Shown here: piece by piece, positions 38,167-49,650 of the stretch
Numbering within the stretch: the stretch's first letter is position 1
Layout of the letters: the number at the start of each line of letters is the position of its first letter
Source: Prorocentrum cordatum
Lineage: Eukaryota > Sar > Dinophyceae > Prorocentrales > Prorocentraceae
DNA: 64,000 nt
NCBI GenBank assembly: GCA_963575745.1
Contig: CAUYUJ010001481.1
Coordinates: 359,340 to 423,339 of the forward strand
Reading direction: 5' to 3'
Notes under the pieces: model-generated
Databases searched by the model: none
What the model was told of the DNA's origin: nothing
What the model saw: only the letters and a program-made list of their open reading frames with translations
Made by a program: the position numbers and the translations under genes

Positions 38167-38336
38167 GCACCCCCGAGTGGGGGCACGAATGCAGTCCTTC
38201 ACGAGGCAGGTCCTCGCGATCCGCAGCTCCTCGTGCCGGCTATTTTCATTTACCCCGAGTGGGGACATAAATGCTTTCCTTTGCGTGGCATGTCTTCACG
38301 ATATACATCTTCTCGTGCTGGTAAGCTTCATCCACG
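38167..38336. repeat. Tandem duplication, two diverged units of about 90 bp
   Basis: CCCCGAGTGGGGGCACGAATGC ... CTCCTCGTGCCGGCTATTTTC and CCCCGAGTGGGGACATAAATGC ... CTTCTCGTGCTGGTAAGCTTC share order and spacing. Confidence 0.85.
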
Positions 38337-39159
38337 CGTGGATCTACCTTGTAGTCAGGGTGTTCCACCTCAACGCGCGCGCAAAATAATTGTGTGACGG
38401 GTATACGGGAAAAGGTTAGAACAGCGGCGACGGCGACGACGACGCCGAGAACGGAGGGAGTGGAACGGCATCTCGCACACGCCGACAGAGTCTGCGGATT
38501 TGTTGAGAGCGATTGCCACTGAGCTACGTAACTATAGAGTTTGTGCTGAATCAGCTCTCGCTCAAAGGACTCTGTAGACTTGAATTGCCACACCTCAGCC
38601 ATGTTGGGTGTCCATGAAGGCGACAGCGAGGCTTCAATCATACGCCTAGGTTTGGACTTTGCCGTGGCCGTTATCGCGGGCAGCCCCTGGCCAAGAGAAA
38701 ACTACGTTTCTGGTTGAAGCGCGCGCGTGAGATTATTGCATACAATTCGTGTGGATGTTTTGTGTGGGGGCCAGGGGGCAGGGCTGACTTCTGATAGATT
38801 CATGCCGCGCCGACGCGGCGGCGACCCTAACGTGCGCGTTCAATGTCGAACACCCTCAGTGGCCTGGAGTCGGCCGACATCTGCTGATCTGTGCGCTACA
38901 GGAGAAGCCCTAATCGCTCAGGGTCGAACCATCCACGCACTGTCAGAAACCAACGCCGACCTCATCGCGACGCTGACCTGCCGTGTCGGGTTGCTGCGTT
39001 CCGCGCTATGTCGACGAGAGGGGAAGTTAGGGGTTTGCAGCGCCAGGCCAGGCCTCAACAGGAGCGAACTTTACGAGTGGCATGCGCTGGGGACCCACAC
39101 GAGAACAGCTGCCCCGTCGCCTCTGCGTTTGCGCAGAGGGGGGGGGGGGAAATTACCCA
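38337..39159. other. Unique sequence, no gene recognised
   Basis: A plus-strand frame at 38727-39239 is open (for example ALIAQGRTIHALSETNADL) but no family is known to me. Nothing else stands out. Confidence 0.4.
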
Positions 39160-39493
39160 GGCGAGAGCCTCCTGAGTACAGCGCCGTTTCTAATACATGC
39201 TCCGCGTGCGGATCATGTATTAAACATGCAGGGACTTAGTATTAAGAACAACGATGATTCCATGCATAAATTCATTCACATATCAATCATGTGTTACACA
39301 TCATTTTTGTTTGTTTGTGTTTGGTTTTCTTTAAGAAAACTCCTATTCAAGATGCAGGGATTTAGTATCAAAAACAACGATGAGCTCATGTATACAATTA
39401 TTCATACATCATGCATGTATATAAAATCGTATAGTAAAAAAACATCATATGTGTAAAAAACTGCCCTGTACCCCCCGGCGAGAGCCTCCTGAG
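39160..39493. mobile_element. AT-rich 300-bp insert between 17-bp direct repeats
   Basis: GGCGAGAGCCTCCTGAG occurs exactly at 39160-39176 and 39477-39493, and 300 bases of strikingly AT-rich DNA lie between. Inside are a 32-base near-palindrome (39191-39222, arms TAATACATG/CATGTATTA) and two related units of 67 bases (39225-39291, 39351-39417). Target duplication by an insertion is the simplest reading. No coding capacity. Confidence 0.75.
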
Positions 39494-40250
39494 GACTGCT
39501 CCACGGGCGGCCGCCGTGGCCAGACTCACACGGCCTGGGCCGACCCCTGCGCACCCGGGGCGGTGGAGCGGTGGGGCAGGCCGGCCGCCCAAGACTGCTC
39601 TTCTCGTCCCTCTTTTGCGGCTTTCTCCCTCCTCTCCCTCCTCTTCTGCGGCGTTTCTCGTCTCTCCCTCCTCTCCCCTCCCTCCTCTCCCTCCTCTCCC
39701 TCCTTCTCCTGCTTTTCTCGTCCCTCCCCCTTGTCTCCTTCCCGGCGTTTGCGCGAATGCGCCGCCAGCGCGCACAGTTTTTGAAGTCCTCGCGATAGCA
39801 CGATAGCACCGGTGCAATCCGGCCGAGGCCCCGGTCTACAGCCGGGCTGTCCCAGCGTTCGTTATGGTGTGGCTTCTCACAAAAAAAAGACTGCTGCCAG
39901 GGTTCTCTGCTGGTGCTCTCCTGAGGTTTCGGGCTGGGTCGGTCGTCGATGCTGGCCGGGGAGAAAGATGAGCGATGATGAAGACAACGAGGTGGAAGAC
40001 GACGGGGGCAGGAGGGACAGGGGCAAGAGGGCAGGGTAAGGACGCAAGAGGAGGAGGAGGAGGACGAGGAGGAGGACGAGGAGGAAGAGGAGGAGGAGGT
40101 CAAAAGGAGAGGATAAGGGGGATGAGGAGATGGAGGATGGCAAGAGGAGGAACATTCGAGGACGCCAAGATGAGGAAGAGAAGGACGAGAAGGACTTGTT
40201 CTTTTTCCGATCCCGGACATCGAGTTTAAGTCTCAGGCGTCCAAGATGCT
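39494..40250. repeat. CTC tract, unique patch and GAG tract upstream of tubby exon D
   Basis: CTC/CCTC at 39600-39735, GAG/GGA at 39970-40180. Nothing recognised between. Confidence 0.75.
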
Positions 40251-40296
40251 GCCCGCGAAGACGCGCGCGCGCGCGCGCCCTCGGTCACTAGTGCAG

Positions 40297-40371
40297 AGGT
40301 ACGGCGCTGGCATGAACCCGAAGAAAATCGAGACGACCTCCAGCCACAACGCCATCCAGCTGGCGCGGGAG
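40297..40371 (+). CDS. Tubby-like gene, exon D (GMNPKK block)
   Basis: After the acceptor gtgcag the frame reads RYGAGMNPKKIETTS then SHNAIQLARE. It aligns with the tubby segment FTVYDxGxNPKK and the start of the following helix, with one residue fewer between EF (exon C) and the Tyr. Exon E begins at ELLAVQY, so the exon should stop after one of the Glu codons, which gives a GAG/GAGCGG (GA) donor in phase 0. A short GC-alternating run lies just upstream. The frame stays open beyond but becomes Arg/Gly/Ala-rich. Confidence 0.72.
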
Positions 40372-40777
40372 GAGCGGCGCCCGCCCGGGGGGCAGGAACG
40401 AGGGCCGCGGGCGGCAGGAGCGGCAGCAGGCCGGAGGGCGAAGGACACACCTTGGCTTCGGAAGGGGCAGCACTCGGGGGATGGACAGACCTCCTACCCT
40501 GACACGTCGATTAAGGAATTGGCCGTTTCTGGTTCGCGAGAGGGCGTCGCGGCCGTCGTTTTTGCGGGTCCAGGTCCGTCGGTTTCGGTCCCAGGCCGTT
40601 TTCGTTGAGGGGAGGTTTACTAAAGGGAGGTTTGTCCACCGCCGATTGGATGTTGCGCACTTGGGCTCTCCGCCTTGGGGTGCTCTTCGCGCTGGGTTTG
40701 CCCATGGGGCGCTGGGACGTCTCGTACGTTTCAATCGACTGGCCATGCTGCGGCTGCAAGGAGGGGGCCTCTGCTCA

Positions 40778-41012
40778 TCGAGTCGGAACCAACTGTTCAG
40801 TTCTTGGATCAGGGCTCCCCGGCGGCCCGCTGCTTGCCATTACTCGGCATGGGAACGAGGTGGGCAATGCGGGAGGCGGAGGAGGAGGTATTAGGTGGGA
40901 AGCTTCGGCACATCGAGCCAGGACCGCTTAGCTCTTGGATCTGGCCCCCACGGCGGCCCACTGGCTTGTTTTCTCTTGAGCCAGGGAACGAGCGGGGCGA
41001 GGCGGAGACGAG
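40778..41012. repeat. Tandem duplication, about 130 bp period
   Basis: TCATCGAGTCGGAACC ... CTTGGATCAGGGCTCCCCGGCGGCC ... GGGAACGAGG and CACATCGAGCCAGGACC ... CTTGGATCTGGCCCCCACGGCGGCC ... GGGAACGAGC are the same unit twice. Confidence 0.85.
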
Positions 41013-41079
41013 GGTCAACCGATGGAAAGAAGGACAAAAGGCAGGGAGGCGTTCATGATCCTTCCTGCTCCTCATCCCT

Positions 41080-41150
41080 CTCTTTCTCCTCGCCCTCCTC
41101 CCTTCCTCTCCTCTGCCTTCTCGTATTCTTCCCATATATGTCTCTCTCTT

Positions 41151-41186
<36 letters not shown>

Positions 41187-41250
41187 CCTCCTACACAATT
41201 ATGCAACATGATATCGCGTTTCTCTCTCTCTCTCTCTCTCTCGCCCGACG
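41080..41250. repeat. CT dinucleotide tracts
   Basis: (CT)n at 41146-41190 and 41219-41247 in a pyrimidine-rich stretch. 41251-41650 is unique except for CTGCAGCG-type echoes of the 600-800 units. Confidence 0.85.
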
Positions 41251-41653
41251 ACATTTTGAGAGTATCCCGCCTTTTCTTTGTACTGTTTTCATACAGGGCT
41301 TCAAAGGTTTATAAGTATTTGGAGTTTCCCCATCTCAGCATTTTCGGTCCTTCCAAAGTGGTACTCCCTCTGCAGCAATGGCTCAATTTCCACGTCCTCC
41401 TCGTTTCAATATGGCGCATCGGCCTTATTCCCGCTTGTTCTACCCTTCTCAATGGTTCTCCCGCTGTGGTGTCGGCCTCGAATGTGCGCCCCCGCCCGCT
41501 ACAGCGTTGGCCTCTTTTTTGAGTTGACTGTCCTTCAAACTAGCGCTCCGTCTACAGCGTGGGCTTCACTTCTGGAGTGCCAGCCCTTGACAAGGTGATC
41601 TGGCTCAAGCGGTGGCCTGACTTCTGAAGCCGCATTCCTGCCTTGCCCCAGGA

Positions 41654-41812
41654 ATCAGGAGGGAAAGAAACACGCAGGCACAATTAATCGTCAATCCCCC
41701 AGAAAATATGGGAAAAGATGGGAAGTGTGGGGGGAGACAAAAATCCAACAAACATGGGAAAATATGGGTAATCCTGTTATTCGTGTGTATGTATTTGTGT
41801 GTCCCAGGGCCC
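41654..41812 (+). repeat. Short dispersed repeat, GTGTCCCAGGG family
   Basis: Starts ATCAGGAGGGAAAGAAAC, contains ATCGTCAATCCCCCAG and GGGAAAAGATGGGAAGTG, and ends GTGTGTCCCAGGGCCCC. Confidence 0.85.
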
Positions 41813-41989
41813 CTTCAAGGAAGCTCCATCCGACGGACTCGCCACTCGACGCGGCGTGGGCCGTTCTCTTGCATCGGCACGCAGCTTGCGCCTCCCAGCC
41901 TTGGTCCCTGCGTGCGGGCACGTCAGAGCGGAGCTCCCGCGGAAGCATCAGCTTCATTCCTCAGTTTCCATCCGGCCTCCGTCCCATGG

Positions 41990-43945
41990 AATGGCGCTCT
42001 CGCTGCAGCGCTGGCAATGCTGATGGGTCCACTGGGACCTTCGGTGGAGCTTCCTATGGGGCCACGAAACGCTGTACTGGGTGGGTGAAACGCAGGGAGC
42101 AAGGGCTGTGCTGGGTGGTGGCGGACGCATGCGGGCGGTGCCACTGGAACCTTCGCTGGAGCCCCCTATGGGGCCACTGGGTGAAACGCAGGGCTGTGCT
42201 GGGTGGTGGCGGACGCATGCGGGCGGTGCCACTGGAACCTTCCCCCTATGGGGCCACGAAACGCTGTACTGGGTGGGTGAAACGCAGGGAGCAAGGGCTG
42301 TGCTGGGTGGTGGCGGACGCACGGGCGGTGCCACTGGGACGCATTGCCAGCCCCCCCTGGGGCCACGCAACGCTGTACTGGGTGGGTGAAACGCAGGGAG
42401 CAAGGGCTGTGCTGGGTGGTGGCGACGCATGCGGGCATGCCACGGGCTTGCCACTGGAAGCCGCTGGAGCCCCCACGGGCTGTACTGGGTGGGTGAAACG
42501 CAGGGAGCAAGGGCTGTGCTGGGTGGTGGCGGACGCATGCGGGCGGTGCCACTGGGACCTTCGGGCCCCCCCTGGGGACGCAACGCTGTACTGGGTGGGT
42601 GAAACGCAGGGAGCAAGGGCTGTGCTGGGTGGTGGCGGACGCATGCGGGCGGTGCCACTGGAACCTTCGCTGGAGCTATGGGGCCACCTATGGGTGGCCA
42701 CGACGCAGCGCTGTACTGGGTGGGTGAAACGCAGGGAGCAAGGGCTGTGCTGGGTGGTGGCGGACGCGCACGCATGCGGGCGGTGCCACTGGAACCTTCG
42801 GTGGAGCTCCCTATGGGGCCATGAAGCGTTGTACTGGGTGGGCGAAACGCAAGGAGCAAGGGCTGTGCTGGGCGGTGGCTGGCGCATGCGGGCGGTGCCA
42901 GTGGGACCTTCGGTGGAGCTCCTTATGGAGCCACGAAACGCTGTACTGGGTGGGTGAAACGCAGGGAGGAGGGGGAGGAAGGCCACGAACAGCTGCACTG
43001 GGTGGGGGGGGACGCATGCGGACGGTAGACCTGGAGCCTTCGGTGGAGCTCCCTATGGGGCCACGAAACGCTGTACTGGGTTGGTGAATTGAGAGAGGAG
43101 GGGGAGGAGGGCCAAGAAAAGCTGTACTGGGTGGGGGGGACGCATGCGGACAGTAGACCTGGAACCTCTGGTGGAGCTCCCTATGGGGCCACGGAACGCT
43201 GTACTGGGTGGGTGAAACGCAAGGAGCAGGGGGAGGAGGGCCACGAAACACTGTACTGGGTGGGGGGGGGGCGCATGCGGACGGTAGACTTGGAACCTTC
43301 GGTGGAGCTCTTTATGGAGCCACGAATCGCTGTACTGCGTTGGTGAAACGCAGGGAGGAGGGGGAGTAGGGCCACGAAACGCTGTACTGGGTGGGGGGGA
43401 CGCATGCGGACGGTAGACCTGGAACCTTCGGTGGAGCTCCCTATGGGGCCACGAAACGTTGTACTGGGTGGGTGAAACGCAGGGAGGAGGGGAAGGAGGG
43501 CCACGAAACGCTGTACTGTGTGGCGCGGGGGGGGGACGCATGCGGACGGTAGACTTGGAACCTCTGGTGGAGCTCCCTATGCGGGCACCCCCACTGGGGC
43601 CTTCGGTGGAGCTCCGTATTGGGCCACGAATCGCTGTGCTGGGCGTGGGGGACGCATACGCCCCCCCCCCCCCCCACTGGGGCCTTCGGTGGAGCCCTAT
43701 GGGGCCACGAATCGCTGTGCTGGGCGTGGGGGACGCATGCGGGCACCCCCACTGGGGCCTTCGGTGGAGCCTCGTATGGGGCCACGAAGCGCTGCCCTGA
43801 GCGTGGGGAACGCATGCGCCCCCCCACACAGGGGCCTTCGGTGGAGCTCCCTATGGGGCCACGGAACGTTGCCCTGAGCGTGGGGGACGCATGTGCCCCC
43901 CCCCCCACTGGGGCCTTCGGTGGAGCTCCCTATGGGGCCACGAAG
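41990..43945 (+). repeat. GGAGCTCCCTATGGGGCCACGA minisatellite, about 2 kb
   Basis: About 20 units of roughly 75-140 bp. Left two-thirds: units with GCTGTACTGGGTGGGTGAAA and GGACGCATGCGGGCGGTG. Right third: shorter units with GGGGCCTTCGGTGGAGC. Units have frequent internal deletions. The same core is found at 12.3 kb (reversed), 48.3 kb and 49.1-49.6 kb. Confidence 0.93.
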
Positions 43946-44197
<252 letters not shown>

Positions 44198-44734
44198 GGA
44201 GGGGGTGAGCTGAGACATGCGGAGAGCAAAGGCAAGGATGGGGAAGGAGGAAGGAGGTGGGACGCGGGGCGCTGTCTCTTCAAAACGAGAACCCAACACC
44301 ACAGGATGGTTGGGAACAAATCAACAATCGTTTTCGGGACTTCAGGCTGCCTGGTCGGATCTGGCCTGGAGGGCCCGAATGAAGTCCGAAGTCCCGAAAC
44401 CCATTGATTCTTGCTTGTTGGGAACCCTCACAGGTTTTATTGTTGTTTGTCTTTTTTGGGGGGGGAGGGGGAGCCTTCGCAGGTTTTACTAATTTCTTGA
44501 GAAGCTACGAATCCTGTTAGGGTTTCAATAAAACGAAAAACCCGTGAGGGTCCCCCCCAAAAAACAATACTCAATTGTTTTCGGGACTTCAGGCTGCCTG
44601 GGCGAATCTGGCCTGCAGGGGCCCGGAGGAAGTCCGCAGTCACGAAAGCCATTGCTTGTTGGAGCCCTCACAGGTTTTTTTTTGGGGGGGAGCCCTCACA
44701 GGGCTCGTGGACCCAAGACTTTTTCTTATTCTTT
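44198..44734. repeat. AACACCACAGGATGG repeat and two TTTTCGGGACTTCAGGCTGC units
   Basis: 44215-44330 matches 49765-49885 (GTCTCTTCAAAACGAG, ACCACAGGATGGTTGGG). Then a unit of about 250 bp starting TCGTTTTCGGGACTTCAGGC occurs at 44328 and TTGTTTTCGGGACTTCAGGC at 44574, each with a CCCTCACAGG end. Confidence 0.85.
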
Positions 44735-45600
44735 TTCCCCAATCAGAGCTTGCCTCTGTAGGGATCCTAGCGGATTCATATGGTTAGGTGTGCTGGGCCG
44801 CCGATTTTGGTGGCCGGGCCGGGGGCCCGGGGACCAAGGGGCCCGGGGGTTCCCGGCTGCCCGGTAGACAGGTAGCCCTATAGCCCTATATCATTATAGC
44901 TTTATAGCCCTACAGCCCTATAGGCCTATAGCCCTATAGCCTCATAGCCTTAAAAATTCCTATAGCCCTATAGCCCAATAGCCCTATAGCCCTATAGCCC
45001 CATAGCCTTATAGCCCTATCGCCCTATCGCCCTATAGCCCTATAGCCCTATAGCCCTCTAGCCCTATAGGCCTATAGCCCTATAACCCTATAGCCCTCAT
45101 AGCCTTATAGCCCAACAGCCCAGTAGCCCTATAACCCTCTAGCCCTATAGTTCTATAGCCCTATAGTCCTATAGCCCAATCAGCCTATAGCCATATAGCC
45201 CCATAGCCTTAATTATAGTCCTACAGCCCTATAGCCCCATAGCCCTATAGCCCTAAACACATCTGGTTGGGGGTTTTCTCCGGTATCATTGAATCTGTGA
45301 ATTTCTCATTTTTTTCAGAGTTTGCTTCTGTAGGGGTCCTAGCGGGTTCATATGGTTAGGTGAGGTGCCGCCGATCTCGGTGGATGGGCCGGGTGCCTGG
45401 ATGCCTGGTAGCCTGGTAGCCCTATAGCCCTATAGTCCTATTGCCCTATAGCCCTATAGCCCCATAGCCCAATAGCCCCATAGCCCTTCAGCCCTATAGC
45501 CCTATAGCCTTATAGCCCTGCAGCCCCATAGCCCTATCGCCCCATAGCCTTATAGCCCTATAGCCCTATAGCCCCATAGCCCTATGGCCCTAAGAAGAAA
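44735..45600. repeat. CCCTATAG 8-bp arrays in two higher-order units
   Basis: A head (CAGAGCTTGCCTCTGTAGGG ... TCATATGGTTAGGTG) at 44747 is followed by about 390 bases of degenerate CCCTATAG. The head repeats at 45318 (CAGAGTTTGCTTCTGTAGGG), followed by about 180 bases of the same array. Both arrays end with a stretch containing TTTCTCC-GTA-CATTG. Confidence 0.93.
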
Positions 45601-46136
45601 CTGATTAGTGTGTTTCTCCAGTACCATTGTTTTTGATTGTGTGTTTGTTTGTTTTGAGTGTATGGGTTATGATTGTTTTTTATTGTAGTATGATGATGAT
45701 TGTGGTGATGATGAGAAGGGATGATGGTGGGATGGGGGGTGAGGATGTTGATGGTGATGTTGACGATGAGGATGGAGGAAGGTAGAGAGACAGGGAGAAA
45801 GAAAACAAGAAACACGCACAAACCACCTACACAAAGATACCACCACCACAGGGGGGGCCCAGCGATCCGAGAAATCCCCGCGGACCTTCAAACAGTTGAT
45901 CGTTGCGCAGTCTCTTCTGCTTCCAAGTCAGGCTCGAGTCCGCAACGGTGTGCGGTGTGCTCGAGGGATGTGCGCCCGCGAGGGGACGGGCGCGTCCCCG
46001 CATGCGGTCTGGAAGCCAAGCTCTTGGGCACTCTTCCACTCGCCCGCAGCCTGCCCGCTCTGTACATCCCGCTACGCTGTGCAGCCCCGCTGGCCGTCCT
46101 GCGGGTGCTCGATGTCGGGGCCGAGTGGTGGAGACC
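45601..46136. other. Unique sequence with an exon-like patch
   Basis: T/G-rich 45600-45720. At 46005-46150 a plus frame reads LGTLPLARSLPALYIPL then RCAAPLAVLRVLDVG, with protein-like character but no recognised family. Confidence 0.35.
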
Positions 46137-46320
46137 AGGGCTCAGAGGAGGATAAAGGGGAAATCTACAGAAACCGCTACCCTTCCCTCTATCTCGCCTT
46201 TTTGGGGGCCTCTGGGGAAGCCCTCTTTTTCTACGGCCGGGTTCGCCTCGAAATTCTGGTCAGAACGCCCTATGGGAGAGGTCCAGGGAGTAGCGGTGTC
46301 GGTATTTGTCGGTTTCCCAC
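46137..46320. mobile_element. Short repeat flanking tubby exon E, left copy
   Basis: Left GGGGAAATCTACAGAAACCG and right CGGTATTTGTCGGTTTCCC are loosely inverted. The core TTCGCCTCGAAATTCTGGTC is shared with 47160-47335 and 15232-15330. Confidence 0.7.
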
Positions 46321-46439
46321 AATGGCGTGATGTTCGGGCCCAGGTCATCCATAGGCGAGTTGGGCCCGACCATCATCCTCCGCTCCCCCCACATGTTGGC
46401 GCGTGCCCAGCTTTCGCCGAAGGCCCCATGTTCGGCTTT

Positions 46440-46626
46440 CGCATCCTCCTCCTCCTCCTGCTCCTCCTCCTCCTCCTGCTCAGCATCCTCATCCTCGTCC
46501 TCGTCCTTATCCTCATCACCCTCATCCTCATCCTCATCCTCATCCTCGTCGTCCTGCTCCACCTCCTGCTTCTCATCATCCTCATCCTCATCCTCATCCT
46601 CATCCTCATCAGCATCATCGTCAGCG

Positions 46627-46704
<78 letters not shown>

Positions 46705-46705
46705 G

Positions 46706-46736
<31 letters not shown>

Positions 46737-46964
46737 TTCATCATCATCATCAACATCATCATCATCAGCATCATCATCATCATCATCATCATCAGCATCA
46801 TCATCATCGTCGTCGTCGTCGTCGTCAGTCGGCGTCGGTGTCGGCGTCGGCGTCGGCATCGGCATCGGCATCATCATCGTCATCGTCATCAGCAGCATCA
46901 TCGTCATCATCAGCATCATCATCATCATCATCATCGTCGTCGTCGTCGTCGTCGTCGTCCCAAG
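46440..46964. repeat. CTC/ATC/GTC triplet array ending at tubby exon E
   Basis: CTC-rich 46445-46480, ATC 46590-46810, GTC/GGC 46810-46960. The exon E acceptor CCCAAG follows at once. Confidence 0.95.
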
Positions 46965-47084
46965 GAGCTCCTGGCGGTGCAGTACAGCTCTTCGCTGTGG
47001 GGCTCCAAGCCGCGCGGGCCGCGCAAGATGACCACCACGATCCCCCGGGTACAGCCGAACGGAGAGCGCCTGGTCCCCCGGGCC
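46965..47084 (+). CDS. Tubby-like gene, exon E (GPRKM block)
   Basis: The exon starts at cccaag/GAG, directly after a GTC triplet tract, and ends at CGGGCC/GTGGAG, a GT donor in phase 0. The 40 codons read ELLAVQYSSSLWGS then KPRGPRKMTTTIPRV and then NGERLVPRA. They match the tubby helix and following strands (family: ELAAVxYExNxLGxKGPRKM then IPG). Two related 0.2-kb repeats lie on either side, at 46.1 and 47.2 kb. Confidence 0.88.
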
Positions 47085-47159
47085 GTGGAGACGTTGGGCG
47101 GGGGGGGGGCCGATAATTTCTGCAGCTTGCGGGGGCCGCACGCGGATCGTTGGGCTCCC

Positions 47160-47335
47160 CCGTCAGAGGAGGGAAGGGAGTCGCCACCGCAACGTACCTT
47201 TCCTCCGTATTCGCTTCCCGGGAGGTTCTCGGCGCTTTCGGCTGGATGGGCCTGGAAATTGTGGTCGGAGCGCACCCTCAGAGAGGTTCGTGGAGCAGCG
47301 GTATCGGTGCCTTTTGGGTTTCCCCATCTCGTGTT
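47160..47335. mobile_element. Short repeat flanking tubby exon E, right copy
   Basis: TGGGCCTGGAAATTGTGGTC, AGAGAGGTTCGTGGAGCAGC and GGTATCGGTGCCTTTTGGG parallel the left copy. Confidence 0.65.
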
Positions 47336-47824
47336 TGTTGTGTTTTCTGCGGATGGTTTGGTCTGACCTGGTCCGCTGTGCAGAACTGTCCGCGCATTTG
47401 TGGCCCTCATGTACCGCCCCTGACACCTTGGCAACCAGACTGTCTCTCAGAGGTCTGGGGTTAGCTCATCCGACCCTATGTAGTTCGGATGGTATTGCAC
47501 AGATATTAATTGCAACTGCTCTGGAGACGAGTGAGATGAGCGACGCTATGAATGAGGATGGAGTGGAAGCGGAGGGGAGTGTGCGAGGGATGGGAATGAC
47601 GATGATCGTTGGCGGGGGCGAACGTTTGATCATCTATGAGCCCTCCTGGGTACATGCGGATGGGACACAGTAACCTGGATCCCCTCGACTTCCCATGTTC
47701 GGTTTTTGAAGACATGTTGTGTTGGACTTCAACCTCGGAGGTCGAACCACCGATCTTGGAATATTGAATCACTCCTGGGAATTATAGATATGTGGATATG
47801 TACGTGTGTATCTATGTATATGCA
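47336..47824. other. Intron sequence, nothing recognised
   Basis: Unique, moderate composition, no coding signal that I trust. Confidence 0.5.
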
Positions 47825-47937
47825 TACCTACCTACCTACCTACCTACCTACCTACCTACCTACCTACCTACCTACCTACCTACCTACCTACATACATACA
47901 TACATACATACATACATACATACATACATACATAAAT
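47825..47937. repeat. CTAC then CATA tetranucleotide tracts
   Basis: (CTAC)n at 47829-47889 followed by (ATAC)n to 47933. Confidence 0.97.
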
Positions 47938-48019
47938 AGATGATCGAATTATCTTCGGCACATCCCGCCACCGTGCCTGGGTGTGTGGGTGTGGGGCCTC
48001 TTCCTGGAGACGCCTCGGA

Positions 48020-48200
48020 GCCGAGGGCTCAACGTGTGGGTTCGGGTCCCCCATCTGTGCCCCCTTGTGGAGCAGTTTTGGGGGCCTCTTGGACTGTCCT
48101 GGGCGCCTCTTGGGCCGTCTTGGGATCCTCATGGGCCGTCTTGGGGCCGTCTTCGGATCCCCTTGGGCCGTCTTGGGGCGACCTTGGGGGCCTCTAGAGC
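48020..48200. repeat. CTTGGGGGCC minisatellite, block 2
   Basis: GCCTCTTGGA, GCCGTCTTGGG steps as at 35450. Confidence 0.85.
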
Positions 48201-48284
48201 CGTATGCCGAATAGACGAGATGATCCTGGCGAAGGACCCAACCATATGCAGTTGTGAGTACCGCAACTGTGCGTATCTTCTTCG

Positions 48285-48330
48285 GTGGTGCCCACGAACC
48301 GTATGAGGGGCGTGCCGAAATGTGGCGCGG
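48285..48330 (+). repeat. Single unit of the GTGTGAGGGGTGTGCCGA family
   Basis: GTGCCCACGAACCGTATGAG then GGGCGTGCCGAAATGTGG. Confidence 0.6.
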
Positions 48331-48689
48331 TACACAACGCGAAGGAAAACGTTATGGTCGAATTACGAGAGACTCAACGCGGGTGAATCTGAGCGCGAGT
48401 GAGTCTAAGTGTGAAAGAGTTTGCGCGCGAGCGAATATATTTGCACGAATGCGATCATGTCTACGCCTCGTGTAAATGTAGATGAATGTGAATGGTTCGG
48501 GAATGCCTGTCTGTGCACTCGTGACACTGAGCGTGGCCGCCGCAAAAAGCTTCCGCGGGAACCCCGGCGGCAGCGCCCGCACGCCGCGACGCCCATGTCG
48601 GCACGCCCATCACGAGGATCGCGCCCGCTTCCTTCCGTTTTTTTCCTCCCTTTTTGCCCGCGCGCTCCAAATTCCAAAGCTGCGGGCGC

Positions 48690-48990
48690 AGCGCAGCGCG
48701 GAGTCCCCGCGACGCGCGCCGGTCGCCCTGGAAGAGTCCCAGCGACGCGCGCGTGTCGTCCTCTGCGCGGAGAAGAGAGCTACCTAGCTAGCCGGCTGGC
48801 TGATATCGGGCAAGGCTCTGACCGCTGGGCAGAGCGACGGCGGGCGAACGAGGCGCAGGGAAGAACGCAGCACGGAGTTCCCGCGACGCGCGCTGGTCGC
48901 CCCGGGAGGGTTCCAGCGACGCGCGCGGGTCGTCCGCGGCGCGGGAGCTCCAGCGACGCGCGCGGGTCGTCCACTCGTCCACCGCTCGTT
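48690..48990. repeat. CAGCGACGCGCGCGGGTCGTC minisatellite
   Basis: About six units of 35-40 bp in two groups (48705-48775, 48885-48985) around the core GCGACGCGCGC, separated by about 110 bases of unique DNA. Confidence 0.85.
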
Positions 48991-49139
48991 TGCAGCGACC
49001 ACAGCGAAAACACCGGAAAAGCCCTCGCTGGTGGAATGGAATTTCCCGCGAATCCAAAGCAACATACATACGGGGGGGAGCGGGCCTCCGCCTCCTCTTC
49101 CTCCGCCTCCTCTTTTTCCACAGAGGTCTGGAGCTGTTC

Positions 49140-49409
49140 CCTTAACCCTTGAATGTGGCGGACGCGTGGTGGCGGTGGCATTGGCGCCTTCGGTGGAGCC
49201 CCCTTATGGGGCCAGGAAGCGTGTGAGGGGTGTGCCGAAAGAGGTGTGGGGGACGCATGCGGGCGGTGACACTGGGCCCTTCGGTGGAACGCCCCATGGG
49301 GCCACGAAGCGTGTGTGGGGTTTGCCGAATTGTGTGTCGGGGACGCATGCGGGCGGTGGCACTGGGGCCTTCGGTGGAGCTCCTTATGGGGCCACTAAAC
49401 GTGTGAGGG

Positions 49410-49449
<40 letters not shown>

Positions 49450-49650
49450 ACATGTGTGTGTGCGGGGGGGACGCATGCGGGCGGTGGCACTGGGGCCTTC
49501 GGTGGAGCTCCTTATGGGGCCACGAAGCGTGTGAGGGATGTGCCGTAATGGGTGTGGGGGGGGCGCATGCGGGCTGTGGCACTGGGGCCTTCGGTGGAGC
49601 TCCTTATGGGGCCACGAAGCGTGTGAGGGGTGTACCGACATGGGTGATGA
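49140..49650 (+). repeat. GGAGCTCCTTATGGGGCCACGA minisatellite, second locus
   Basis: About six units of 75-90 bp with CGTGTGAGGGGTGTGCCGA and GACGCATGCGGGCGGTGG, one carrying a 30-base TA run (49416-49445). Confidence 0.93.

Noticed and set aside
38500-38600. tRNA-like stretch
   Set aside because: No cloverleaf with a T-arm GGTTCRA and matching acceptor could be drawn.
44865-45270. Telomere repeat array
   Set aside because: Period is 8 and the unit contains TATA; it is interstitial and has no run of a 6- or 7-base telomere unit.
47829-47935. CRISPR-like array of short repeats
   Set aside because: Plain tetranucleotide microsatellite with no spacers.
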